A DNA stretch of 64,000 bases from positions 1,409,630-1,473,629 of the forward strand of contig NW_024468916.1 in the NCBI RefSeq assembly GCF_011745365.1. Reading direction: 5' to 3'. A model generated the notes under the pieces. It did no database searches. It was not told where the DNA came from and saw only the letters and a list, made by a program, of their open reading frames with translations. The position numbers and the translations under genes are program-made. This DNA comes from Cryphonectria parasitica EP155. Lineage: Eukaryota > Ascomycota > Sordariomycetes > Diaporthales > Cryphonectriaceae. Below, piece by piece: positions 35,501-46,900 of the stretch. Each line of letters opens with the position of its first letter. Position 1 is the first letter of the stretch.

Positions 35501-37169
35501 CCCCGCAACACAGCAGGTATTAGCTTACTCATGTGCACGTAGAAGAACGGTCAGTTCAGACTAGTCCTGACTGTATCAAATATGTGTTTTGCGTACATCG
35601 TCGTTCTCACATGGTAAATGTGCTTGATATGTATTTATTGTTCCGGCATACCTAGCATGTTGTTTAACCCGATATACATATTCCTCAGGGCCTTTTTTCG
35701 AACTGTGTTAGTGTCACCAATTTTCTACTGTAAATCCATATCTCTAGACTTTTGGTATCATGGCTGGTACATCGCAGGGGTTAATGTCAAGACAAGAACG
35801 GGGGAAATGTCCCCTCATGCCACTCACCTCATAATCAACCCCAATTGCCCAGTCGAGCTCCTCATCAGGGACAAATTGAAATAGCACAGGCTGTCGCTGA
35901 ACCATCCATACCGGATGCTGTCCCTGGCTGGTTAACCATCGCCGTTGAAGGTGACGAGCGCCAACAAAACTTCAAGCACGCCATCAAATAGGATGATTGT
36001 ATTGGCAACTGCAGGACGATTTCCATTGCACTTGGCATGCAATCGAGGCTGCAAGGAAACTGCGATGTAACACCTCGACGAGACGGCAAATGACAGCTGC
36101 GTCGACGACCACGGCGATGATCCTCTGGTGGATTCAATCTGCATGGATAGCAAGGAAATGGTCAGATCTCTGCTGGAGAAGTACGCCGACACCAACCATC
36201 TGAAACCCAAGTCACAACCAATTTTACATCTGGCTACCTCCAAAGGCTGTTCCCCGGTTGTTAAAGCTCTGCTGTTGAAAGCGATCGATACAATTGTACA
36301 AGACGGAATGCATTGACACTAGTATTGATCTTGGGCATCTTGGCGTGGTACGTGGTTCAAACAGGAATGATATCTGGTCCCTGCCAGACGCAGCGAAATA
36401 ATTAATCAATGTGTAGGCAATTTCTCCGGATTTTTCCCTTCCCAGATACTTGTCCGATTCCAAGACCAAAACAAGTCTACCACATGGTCCTGAAAATCTT
36501 CATCACTAAGTAATATTTGTCCCACAAGAGATTTTTTTTTTTTTAAGAAAAAGAATAAGAATCCCACTCTGGATAACTTCGGATTGAGTAGACGTCCGGC
36601 ACGGAACCATCGGGTCTCCGGCCGGGTGGATCGCGTCACCTCCGAACCAGCAGCTGCCTGTGTGGGGCCGTCTGCGCCGCAAATAGTGACCAATTCGATC
36701 TCGACTGTCCATCTCGCGACGACAAATCGATATCAGTGAGCGCATCGAACAGTGTAATCCTTCATGATGCCTTTGACCTCAATTTTTTGTATTAGCATGT
36801 GATGGTTTGAGAGCATCTTGGCACAGAACCATCTGAGACCGCAGATGCCTAGAATCTTTGTGAACCGTTTCCTCCCACGTTCCAGAAACGTCGGGGCTCG
36901 GGACGATTTGAGGTCCATTGTCAATTGTCCATCACGTCACAGACAAGCTCTAGCTCCCAGCTCCCAGCAGCTCCAGGGCCTCTGTGAGCTCACGACTCAG
37001 CGGAAGCAGATTTCATAATAAAATTCAAGAAATCACGAATCCCACCTTGCCCAAGTATTCTCGTCCTCCTGCTCCATTCGCCCTTCAACACCTCAACAAG
37101 GTTCACCAATCGCATGACCGTTTGGGTTGCCCCTGTGCAGCTTGGAAGAAAGGCTCAAGGGATTTCATA
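32585..37169. other. Gene-poor region with a broken ankyrin-repeat relic, 4585 bases
   Basis: No intact gene with family resemblance or consistent splicing was found. It contains a C-rich run (34050-34060), a T13 run (36532-36544) and the ankyrin relic at about 35885-36425. It is AT-richer than the flanks over 34900-36900. Confidence 0.55.
35885..36425 (+). pseudogene. Decayed ankyrin-repeat gene fragment
   Basis: Three-frame reading shows ankyrin-like segments that no single frame can join. One frame (about 35951-36316) reads VTSANKTSSTPSNR, then GRFPLHLACNRGCKETAM, an in-frame TAA at 36068-36070, then KEMVRSLLEKYADTNHLK and QPILHLATSKGCSPVVKALL. A second frame right after contains CIDTSIDLGHLGVVR before stopping near 36380. 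A third frame upstream has GWLTIAVEGD. These match the ankyrin consensus (TPLHLA...G...VVKLLLE.GAD), so at least one nonsense change and two frameshifts are needed. No start codon or flanking domain remains. The TAA would be a single C-to-T change from CAA in a CpA context, as expected for repeat-induced point mutation, but one site proves nothing. Confidence 0.6.
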
Positions 37170-38383
37170 ATGGCGCTCCTCCAAAGGCTCCTCCACCTTA
37201 CCAACTTCTCCTCGCCGCTGCTCCGGACCGCCGTCCCTGCCGTGGGCACTGCCTTCGCCATCCAGGCCGCCTTCGCCGTCCCCTCTATCGCCGCGCAGTC
37301 AGAGCGCTTCTATGACTTCTCCGGCGCCCTGACACACATCTCCGTCGTCGCGCTGAGCCTCTACCTCCCCGCCCTGCGGGCCAGGTATGCCGGTGGTGCG
37401 GCGGCTATGGCCAAGCCCCTCCCCAGCCTGCTCGCGCCGTTCACGAACCCGGCATCCGCCGCACTGAACTGGAGGCAGGTCGCCCTGACCGTAGCGGTGT
37501 GCGTCTGGGCTGCAAGGCGTAGGTCTCCTCCTCTTTCGCTGCAGTGACCTCCTCCCAAGAGAACAAATCACTAACTCGGGAGGCACACCAATGCCACAAA
37601 CAGTCGGCACCTACCTCTTCCAGCGCGTCCTTCAACAAGGCCAGGACTCCCGCTTCGAAGAGATCAAGAAGTCACCGCCCAAATTCTTTGTGGCCTGGAT
37701 GGCCCAGGCCACCTGGTGCTCCCTCATCTGCCTCCCCGTGGTCGCCCTCAACGCCGTGCCGGCTGGCGTGCTGGCCACCGCCCTCCCTGCAGGCGTCAGG
37801 GTCACGGACGTGCTCGGGATCGCGCTGTGGGTGGGCGGTATCACCACGGAGGTCGTGGCTGATCGGCAGAAGGCGAAATGGCTGCGGGAGAAGCAGGAGA
37901 AGAAGCACGAGGAGGACTTCTTGACCAGAGGGCTCTGGGGCAGGAGGTGAGCCTTTTCTTCATTACTCCCAACAAAATTCATCACTCACTCACTTCCCCT
38001 CCCACCTTTCTCTCACTCTTCCTATTCCTCCGCCCGAGTAAATGGTCACACGCCATACTGACCGAGTCATTTTTAACTACCCTAGTCGCTTCCCCAACTA
38101 CTTTGGCGAGTCCACCCTCTGGACCGGCCTGGCAACTACCGCCGCCGGCGTCCTCGTCAACCCGGCTGTCCAGGCAAGCCTTGGCCTCGGCGGCGGCGCG
38201 GCTGGTATCGCTGGCGCCCTGGCCCTGGCCTACGTCAGCCCGCTCTTCACTACGTTTCTGGTTACACAGGTGAGCGGGATCCCGCTGTCGGAGAACAAGT
38301 ACGACAAGCGGTATGGCAATAGGAAGGATTACCAGGAGTGGAAGAAGAACACGCCGAGGTTCTTCCCCAAAATCTTCTCATGA
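37170..38383 (+). CDS. DUF1295 integral membrane protein (steroid 5-alpha-reductase-like fold)
   Basis: Exons 37170-37518, 37604-37946 and 38086-38383 join to 329 residues with consistent phases. The start chosen is the ATG giving MALLQRLLHL. The frame is open further upstream, so a longer N-terminus cannot be fully excluded. Several hydrophobic helices are followed by the DUF1295 hallmarks: GTYLFQRVLQQGQDSRFEEI, the FVAWMAQATWCSLICLPV helix, GIALWVGGITTEVVADRQK, and the C-terminal RFPNYFGESTLWTGLA and NRKDYQEWKKNTPRFFP. This superfamily contains NAD(P)H-dependent enzymes acting on sterol or lipid double bonds, but most fungal DUF1295 proteins have no known reaction, and I assign none. It converges on the centrin gene. 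Confidence 0.9.
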
Positions 38384-38808
38384 GCAAGGTGGTGTTTCTA
38401 GCCTTGGTTGCATCGCATGATAATCGATTACTACTTTTTGGTATCTTCGCTTTTCTCTTCTTTTTTTCTTCCCTGTTAGTCTTCTAGTTTCTCTTGTCTT
38501 TCCCCCCCCTCTCACATTCTGGCGCTGGCTGGTGGATTTAGACTCGAAGTATAGAGTTGTGCTTGAAACTGCTATTTATTTTCCATCGTAGTGGTGCCAA
38601 ACCAATCAATCATGACCTTGCCGTTCTTCTTGTGGGCTTTGTGTATACAAAATAAAATCTCATCTTCTCGTAATACAGCGAGTGATAGCCATCCTCCTCA
38701 TCGCCGGGGCGCGCAGGGGACAACACAACGGCTGACGGTGACAAATATTGTTCATCTTCTCGCAGCCTTGCCGCCCTTTCTCTGCTCCGTAGCCAGTCCA
38801 GCAGAATC
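38384..38808. other. Convergent intergenic region, 425 bases
   Basis: Between the 3' ends of the DUF1295 and centrin genes. C/T-rich after the DUF1295 stop. No gene was seen. Confidence 0.6.
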
Positions 38809-39435
38809 CTATTTCTGCTTCCTCGTCATCATGATCTTGGTGAACTCGTCCACGTTAACGCCCCCTTTCCCCTCCGAGTCGAACTCATTAATCATCGACT
38901 GCAGTTCCTGCTCCTCCATGCTCTGCCCAATCTCACGCATCGTCCGCCGCAGGTCCTCCAGCGCGATGATCCCCTTGCCGTCCACGTCGAACAGCTTGAA
39001 CGCCCGGTGGCACTCCCCGACCGGGTCCCGGTTGTACATGAGTGTGCCCGCGATCCCCTGCCAGATGGGCAGCGTGAACTCCCGCCACACCGGCGTGCAC
39101 TCGCGCTTGGGGTCCCAGTCGATGGGCTGGATCCCGAACTTGACGAGGTACGGGTATGTCTCGGATTTGGGCAGCTCGAAGCCTAGGGCGCGCAGGCAGA
39201 ATCGTAGCTCGTGGTAGTCGAGGCGGCCGTCCTTGTTGACGTCGAAGACGGAGAACTGCAGAGGCGCATGTCAGTACCGGCCCTTGGGCGGAACAAGAGA
39301 TGAATAAGAAGGGAAAAGGGATTCACCTACGACATCATTTATTTGATCCCTCTGTCGCTCGTCCAGTTTCGCAAAGTCGTCTCTTGAGGGAGCTCCATGG
39401 GTAGGAAGATTGTTCATGTTCCGTGAGGACATCAT
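38809..39435 (-). CDS. cdc31: Centrin (Cdc31), EF-hand protein of the spindle pole body
   Basis: Exon 1 is 39435-39331 and exon 2 is 39255-38809, joined in phase 0 to 183 residues. EF-hand 1 is canonical (FSVFDVNKDGRLDYHELRF). EF-hand 2 is degenerate (around PIDWDPKRECTPVWREF). Hands 3 and 4 read FKLFDVDGKGIIALEDL and INEFDSEGKGGVNVDEF, with Gly-Lys-Gly at loop positions 4-6, so Lys stands where a Ca ligand is usual. That suggests reduced Ca affinity in these loops. Ascomycete centrins are about 160-190 residues, and this fits. Centrin/Cdc31 acts in spindle pole body duplication and also in nuclear mRNA export (TREX-2) and nucleotide excision repair complexes. A second ATG directly follows the first. 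It is divergent from bud22. Confidence 0.86.
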
Positions 39436-40340
39436 CTTGAAAAGTGGCTGATTTTGAAGAGGAGGTAGCGAGGAGTGTATAAGCGCCAAGTGAAGCAGAT
39501 AAAAGGTCGAGGTGAGACTTTCTGCAAAATTATTGTAGCCTTCACCGATCCGAGGTCGAGGAAGATCCGAGAGCAATTATAGTCGTGAGCTATCGCGGAA
39601 GTTGTGCACGAATAGAATTAATAGTCGTTGTAGTAACAGATCTTAGGGAGCACAGTGTAGACCAAGACGCGATGAATTCGAAGTTATCCTGAATGCGATC
39701 ATCCTGCGCGTGCGCGCTGCACACTTTAAAGAGAGAAAGCGTGAAGGAAAAAGGACGTCGAGAGACTGGCCGAGTACTTTGTTGGATGTTCGTTTCGGTT
39801 TTCTTTGTTTCTCGAACCCTCCACAGACAAGAAGAGGAATATCGGCAGCAAATCCCCTTGCGCAGGAAGTGAGTTGAGCCCGATCCGAAGGACAGCTCGC
39901 AGTTGCTTCCGCTCTCCGACCTGCTTGCCTTGGTTTGACTTGCGGTGCGTGGCTGCGTTCGACTGGGCGTGGAGCGAGGGTGGAATCTAGGGGAGTTTTG
40001 GGCAACGACGCCTCGAGACGCGGATGCAACAATAGTGGAGAGATACAGACGCGCCTTTGACCCGCGACTTTTTGGCGGCCGGGTTAATTGGGGATACTTG
40101 GGAGGGGGCCGCCCCTCCAAAGGTTCCAGGGCCTATTTAGTGCTTGCAGGGTTCTATGGTTCTAGAAGACTCTCTAACATTTTGGCTCACATATTATGCG
40201 GGCAATTGTTAGTAGACTCGGAAGTCTGATATGCTGATAAAAGACTTTGGGGCAGGCAGCGCAAAGAAAAAGTTACGCCTCGACTCGATCGAGAGTTGGT
40301 GTCCCAAAAGAGCAGTTGTACGATCAGCCCTGAGAATATC
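39436..40340. other. Divergent promoter region cdc31 / bud22, 905 bases
   Basis: Holds the promoters of both genes. Short open frames on both strands show no family resemblance. Confidence 0.6.
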
Positions 40341-41796
40341 ATGCCAAAACGTAAGCGAGCCGAAGAGGAGTTGGAGGAGAAGCTGGCGCACCAAAGCACG
40401 GAGCTCTTCCGAATGCTCAAGGTGGCCAAGGGCTTCGAGAGACAGCGCATGGCAAAACGCCTTCGCGACCCAAAGTCGACCCCAGAGAAGAAGGTCAGGA
40501 TAGAGAACGAAATTGCTGTATTAAAGGTCAGTGAGCTTTTCATTGCAGTAAATCGTCACCTTTTAATTTATTCAAAGCGCTAAGTTCTTGTGCATACAGT
40601 CTCTCGACCTACAATCTGTCGCAAACGCCCACCTCTGCGCCTCGTTACTGAAGATCAAGGCCGTGGCCGAGTCGCCGAAACTTCCAGAGAGCGTGAAAAA
40701 TGGCATACCGAAGCCTGATATATCGGAAGAGGAGCGGGCTGCACTGCACAATGTAACGAGTGGGTTGTATAACCAGAACAAGGTCCGAGAGGCCCTGGAT
40801 AGAGCCATTATCGAAATCTGCGTGGCACTGCGCGTACCAATGCCCGACAAGAAGGGCAAGGCCAAGAAGGGGGACAAGAAGAGCGATACCGATGGCACAG
40901 AAAAGCAACCAGCGGACAAGACAGAGTCCAAGTCTCAGAAGAAGCCCAAGCAGGAGGAGGTACAATCCGAGGACGAAAGCTCCTCCTCCGAGGATGTGGA
41001 TGTTTTGGAAGAGGACGAGACTGAGTGGAATGGCCTGTCGGACGATGACCAGGTGGACGAGAAAGAGGAGAAAGCCATATTACGATTTGATGACAGACTC
41101 GGCAGCTCGGACGAGGAAGGACATGACACTGCCAATGAGGAACTTGATCCGATGGAGATTACAGATGTCTCGGCATCAGAGGACGACGGTGAAGAAGTGG
41201 GCCAGTCTGCTTCTGAGGACGAGGAAGAAGAGGAAGAGGGGGTAACTGAGGACTCTGATGAGGACGACGCCTCCGATTCGTCTGCAATATCACCACCGCC
41301 CAAGGCACGAAAAGTGACTCAGAAAGTCAACCTGGCCAGAACCAAAGACACAACGACGTTACCTAGTCTTATGGGTGGTTACATCTCCGGCTCAGAATCA
41401 GAGGCATCAGACATCGACGTGGCACCGGCCGCACGCAAGAACAGGAGAGGCCAGCGGGCAAGACAGGCCATCTGGGAGAAGAAGTTCAAGGAGAAGGCCA
41501 AGCACCTGGGCAAGGAGAAGTCCGGCCGGGACGCCGGTTGGGATCTCAAGCGTGGAGCTGTGGATGGGAACGCGAGAACGCCATGGAAGCAGGGCATCAA
41601 GAATCCGTTTGGGAGGAGGTCGGCGAACGAGGCGGAAGACAACGCGAACTTGACCCCCCTGGAGCCGAGACGGCCACGGGCAGCGCCCAAGAAGGACAAC
41701 GAGGGACCTCTACATCCTTCCTGGGAGGCAAGGAGAAAGGCCAAGGAGCAGCAACAGACGGCTGCGTTCCAGGGCAAGCGGGTTGTTTTTGACTAA
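40341..41796 (+). CDS. bud22: Bud22/SRFBP1-type ribosome biogenesis protein
   Basis: Exons 40341-40526 and 40600-41796 join in phase 0 to 460 residues. The N-terminus (MPKRKRAEEELEEKLAHQ, then LFRMLKVAKGFERQRMAKRL) and the C-terminal signature HPSWEARRKAKE match Bud22. In between lie the helical region QSVANAHLCASLLKIKAVAES, a Lys-rich stretch and long Glu/Asp/Ser tracts (about 190-310). Yeast Bud22 is a nucleolar factor for 18S rRNA maturation and 40S assembly, and the vertebrate relative is SRFBP1. Like Bfr2 at 11051-12987 it serves small-subunit biogenesis, but the two genes are 28 kb apart. No start ambiguity: the ATG precedes a basic nuclear-localisation-like PKRKR. Confidence 0.9.
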
Positions 41797-42343
41797 AGTG
41801 ATACCCAAGTGCCATTTTCGTTTCGGACCATTGTTCAAGCAGAGCCACACGCAATGGACGAATGTACGCCAGGGCAATGACAATGCATGCACTCTACAAG
41901 TGACCTTCAAGATAAGCTGTGTGTTGTGACTCAGCAGATCGAGTGGTATCATGACAGGTGGGCGTCGGACCCTGCCCGAGTGTATGTATGCGAGTGGAAT
42001 ATCTTAAGTCCCCGCCTCGCCTGTGAGTGCGGCTAAGGCGTCAATCGCCCTCCTGGGGCGGGGGGCCATTTGTAAGGTAACCTGTTGGTCGATGACTGAT
42101 GACCAAACCGAGCCCAGCAGTAGACTAAATATTTATTGAAGCCCCTCCAGGAAAGAACTCAAAAACTCCTATGCATATATTAGAGACATCATTTACCTTC
42201 ATGTGTCATCCCAGGTTTGACCGACTCTCGAGCTGCCGTAGCATATACACATAAACTCTATTCCTATATCGATTTGTTCTTTTCTGCGTCATCCATTACT
42301 AGATTCAATCAAGAACCTCAGTTATTGCTATTACACTTCAACC
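41797..42343. other. Tandem intergenic region bud22 / SDR, 547 bases
   Basis: Contains the bud22 3' UTR and the SDR promoter. No coding segment was recognised. Confidence 0.6.
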
Positions 42344-43625
42344 ATGGCTTCATCGACATCCGGCAATCCCACCGACCTGTTCTCCGTGAAGGGGATGGTG
42401 GCTTTGGTATGTAGTTGCATTTCTTCACATGTCACAGCTGAATGATGGTGTCACTCAATCTTACTGAGCACTACTGTCTGAGACCAATGTATACGATCTA
42501 TAGATGCCACAGCTGATCTATCTCCTTTTTTATCTGCCTTTCCTCCTCGACTTCTTCTTCTTTCATCTTCCATCCTTTGAGTCACAATTACTGACATGAC
42601 CTTCCACAACTCCAGGTCACCGGAGGTGGCACAGGTCAGTCCCAATCCCCCAACCCCTCCCTACTCAAGTCACACAGACCCCCAAGATTCTAACCCTCCC
42701 GTCCCTCCTCCAGGCATTGGCCTCATGATCACGCGCGCCCTCGCCCAAGCAGGAGCCGCCAAGGTCTACATAGTAGGCCGCCGCCTAGAGGTCCTCCAAA
42801 AGGCCGCCGCCAGCATCGACGCCAGCCCCGGGGTAATCATCCCTGTCACCTGCGACGTGACCTCCCAGGACGACCTCACCGCCGTCGCCTCGCAGATCGC
42901 AAGCGAGGTCGGCTACCTCAACCTCCTGTTCTGTAACTCCGGCATCGCGGGCCCGCAGGTCCCCGCACCGCCAGCGCCGGCTTCCCAGGGGGAGGAGGAG
43001 CAGCAGCAGCAGCAGCTCAGCGCCGCGGACTGGGCCGCCCAGAACCTGGCCGTGCCGATGACCGAGTATTCACAGACGTTCGCGGTCAACGTGAGCAGCG
43101 TGTGGTACACGGCGATGGCGTGCCTGGACCTGCTCGACAAGGGCAACAAGAAGGGCAATCTGGGCTGGAGCAGCCAGGTCGTCGTGACCAGCAGCATCGC
43201 TGGGTTCAACAGAAAGGCCCCTGGTGGGTATGCGTATGGGCAGAGCAAGGCGGGCACGACGCATGCGGTGAAGCAGCTGGCTATTGTGTTGCCGACTTGG
43301 GGCATCCGGTGAGTGTTCTTCGTCTTCTTCTTCGTCATGATACAGCATGGCTGACGACAACAACCATCATAGGGTGAACGCTGTCGCGCCGGGACTCTTC
43401 CCCTCTGAGATGTCGGCGCCCATCCTCCACAAAATAGGCGCCGAAAAGGGCAGCACGGGCGACATTTCTGTGGTCAAATCTCTGATTCCCGTCGGACGAA
43501 CCGGCGATGAGGATGACATGATAGGCACTGTTCTGTACATGGTCTCGCGCGCGGGTGCTTATTGCAATGGCAACGTCGTGGTCATTGACGGCGGACGGCT
43601 GGGGTGCTTTCCGACCACCTACTGA
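42344..43625 (+). CDS. Short-chain dehydrogenase/reductase, classical Rossmann type
   Basis: Exons 42344-42406, 42616-42634 (19-base microexon), 42714-43308 and 43373-43625 join to 309 residues. The cofactor loop TGGGTGIG (residues 23-30) is split over the microexon and exon 3. Further SDR marks are CDVTS after beta-3, NSGIAG (as NNAG variant), catalytic Ser188 in VVTSSIAGF, and Y202/K206 in YGQSK. VNAVAPGLFPSEM and the final VIDGGRLGCF complete the fold. Arg after beta-2 (GRR) suggests NADP(H) preference. A Pro/Glu/Gln-rich insert (about 107-128) interrupts the segment after NSGIAG. The family reduces or oxidises many carbonyl and hydroxy substrates; none can be assigned here. It resembles fungal proteins annotated as RhlG- or beta-ketoacyl-reductase-like. 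Confidence 0.9.
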
Positions 43626-43950
43626 ACCAGGTAACTCATTTTATAGACGCGGGGTATGAGAAACATATGCGTCGGTCTTGATAGAGTCTTGAGACAAATA
43701 GGTATGGTTATATATATATATACACGTATAGACCTGTGTATAGAAAGAGAAAAGACGGGGAAAATTCAGAGGTATATACGAGAAGTCAACGATCTTCGAC
43801 TAGATGCAATATATACTATTCAAGCCAAGACAGGGCACTCGCCCTTATTAAGCATGCGGCATAACTTGTCCATGAAACTGGATGTAGCCCTTTAAAAAAG
43901 GATGAGAAACAATTGTACTCAAGCACGCAGGTTTCGACAGTATTCGTACC
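43626..43950. other. Convergent intergenic region, 325 bases
   Basis: AT-rich spacer with a short TA tract near 43709-43722, between the stops of the SDR and the IBTK-like gene. No gene was seen. Confidence 0.6.
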
Positions 43951-46900
43951 TCATGACGAGGCTTTTGCAACACCACCACGGCCTCGGCCCCGTCGATTAC
44001 CGCGGCTTCTTCCAGCCTCTTGGGCCGCTTGCCTTGCCGTCTCGCCTCCAGCAGGCCCAGTGTTCTTGGCACCAACATCATGGCCACTGGGACCCCCTCC
44101 CCCTCCCCCTCTGGCGGAGGCCCTTGCCTTTCCACCCCGGCCCCTCCGGCCACGCGACTTGCCCTCTTCCCTGTCTTTCTCTCTAGCCAGCCGCCTGGCT
44201 TCCTCCTCCTGCGTGCGCCGCGATTCCTCGTCCCACCATTCCTGGAACGCTTGCTCCTGCTGGATCTCCATCAGGCTGCGCTTTGCCACGGCCTCCTTTA
44301 CTTTATCGCGATTCCGCGTTTCTTGGTCCATGATATCGGCCATGCTGAGCCCGAGCGTGGGTTCCGATTTGGAGGCCGGTTTCATGTAACTCTTGGAGTG
44401 CGGAACGATAGGCTTGGATGGGTCGTCCGCCGAGAATGTGGACATGGATGAAGGGGCTGTTGGCTTCGAAGGCGGCCGTAGAGGAGGTGTAGCTGTGGTT
44501 GGCGTTCGAGATTGGCCTGAGTGGCGCGTGTCAGGAGACTGTGTCCGCCGGGGTATGGACTTTGCCGAGGCTTCGGCAGCAACAAGAGGCTTCGTATTGG
44601 GCGGGACCTGGAGGAGAGCATCAGGCATGGTACCCTTTGGCGAGGGCTGAGCATCTCTCGACACCGTCTTCCACGGCGATGCCTTGGTATCAGCAGACGA
44701 CTTTTCCCAAGGTGTCTTGGCAGGTGGCGTCAGGGCTTCCCTCGCGGCTTGCTCTGCCTGCAGCTGCTGCTGTCTCTTACGCTCCTTCTGCGATATCTTG
44801 GTCTGCTGTGGCTTGGCCGAAGCCTCCTTGGCCCTCTGAGCAGCCAAGCCCGCCGACAGGGCCGAGGGCCCAGAGGATCCTTCATTCATGATCTCGCGCA
44901 AATCAAGCTTGGTGGTGGGCATCGTAGCCGAAGCCCACGGCGTGCCGAACTTTTCAGGAGCGGTGGCAACCGCTCGTCGACCGGTAAGATGAGGTGACGC
45001 TGGATCTTCTGAACCAGCTGGTGATGGCATCAAAGGCGATTGAGCAATGGATTTCCGCCTCTCATCAAGGTACGATGATGATCCCGCCAGAGGAGGTATC
45101 TGATCCAGCTCAGGCTGCTGCTGCCTCTTGCCACCAGCAATTTTCTGTGGCCGGATTGACGGACTGTCAGCCGTCCCTTCTTCGTCGTCCATATCGAACA
45201 TGAAGTCGTTCTGTGTAGATTTGGGACGTAGTTCAGGGCTGAACGGTTCATTCCTCCGTGCCTTAGCCTTCCGTGCCTGTTTCTCCGGGCCGGGTGACAC
45301 GGGAGTGAGGTCCTCGAGGCTGCCAAATTTGCCCCTGAGTGACGAGGATAGTTTTCTTTCCTCTTCCTTCTGACTAGCCTTGAACGCCATCTCCCTGACT
45401 CTTCGCTGCCTCTCCTCTTCAATATCCTGAGCGAGCTCTGGGTGGTTCTCGTGAAGAAGCAGCTCTGCCCGGTCGCTTCGGGCAAACGGGTAGCGGGCAA
45501 GTTGATTGGCCCTGACCACGGCATCAAGCTCCTCGATGACTTCATCGTCCAAGTTCTCCAGAAGATTATTCTCGAGAAGGTTTTCAGCCTGCAAAGTGAT
45601 GTACTCTAGACCAGCGTCTTTGAATGCGGTCACGGAACATGGACTGATGGCGTTGAGGTAATGAGCCACGTTGCGAGTGTTGACGAATCGAGAAATCACT
45701 TGCTGGCAAATTTGTGACAGCTGCGGAGCCCATTAGCAATCTCAACTGTCAAGACAGGAGACAATTTCACTAGGGACAATCCCATGGAGAACTACGTTGA
45801 AGGAGAGAGGCGTCTTCCATAATGCTACTCCTCAAAGTAGCGAGGGGTTTCACATCTGACTTACTCGGTCAAGCATCAACTCGTTGGCCACCCCCATGAC
45901 GTCCATGACGAGATCCGAGAAATCATCAATGCTGTCACAAATGACGTCGTTAAAGAGCTCAGTGCCAACGTCGGCATAGAGGTACCGCAGCACATATTTG
46001 AAAGTCTCTGGTTCGATGTGTTCCAGATCAATAGGTATCATGCCAGCCGGTCCCACGACAGCCCGGCGGTTTGCAAGCCATGCACCTTGTGAGCGACCAT
46101 GGAACAGTGCCTCGAAGAAGGGGCATCTCTGCCGGAGCAGTGCGCTGTGGGCGGGAACTTCGTCGCCATCAAGCAGCAGGATGGCGTCCGCATCATCGAA
46201 GAACGTTGGGTCGTCCAAGGCGGACCGAAAGTCGATATGCATGGACCTGAGCGGATCAGTCTGCTTCTGGGCCGCAGCTTCTAACTTGCTCATTTCGAGT
46301 CTTGCAGCCAATTTCATTACTTCTGTACGTATCTGGCGATACCTGTAAGCCAGAGCAGGATCTTGACGGGTGTAGTTCCAGACTGGAATGACTCGGTCCT
46401 CATACATAAACAGGACAAGGTTCAGAAGAGAGATAATGTCGATGCCGGTGAACGTCACGGTAGTCTTGCCGGCAACACTTTCAATCGTGAGGTGCTCCGG
46501 CAGTTCATACGAACCTTGCAGCCGAGCCGTTGGGAGACCTCTTCGCAAAACCGGGCTGCGTGCTCCCAAGATCCAACTATGAACCGGCAAGCGAATCTCC
46601 GGTGAAGACGATGTGCAAACAGCGGTATCCAACTCCTCGTTTGAGAAGGGCCAGGTCGATAAGTAGTTGTGCAAATCCGCATCGAGATCTGGAGATTTCA
46701 ATACCTCGAGGGCGGTGCTTGCAAGCTGAGAGACAAGTTGATCATGATTCCAAAACTTCAAGTTGTCCTTCTTTTGGGTGCTTGCATCAGAAGACCGGAA
46801 GTTTTTGAGATAATCGAGCGGAGCGAGATCGTCCCAAAGTGTCGGCGGGCTGGTCTTGATCTGCTCCCGGATTACCTCAGAATCCTTCCGAACAGCAGCG

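Noticed and set aside
35618..35884. An 88-codon hydrophobic plus-strand frame just upstream of the ankyrin relic
   Set aside because: Hydrophobicity follows from AT-rich composition, and no conserved motif or link to the ankyrin segments is visible.
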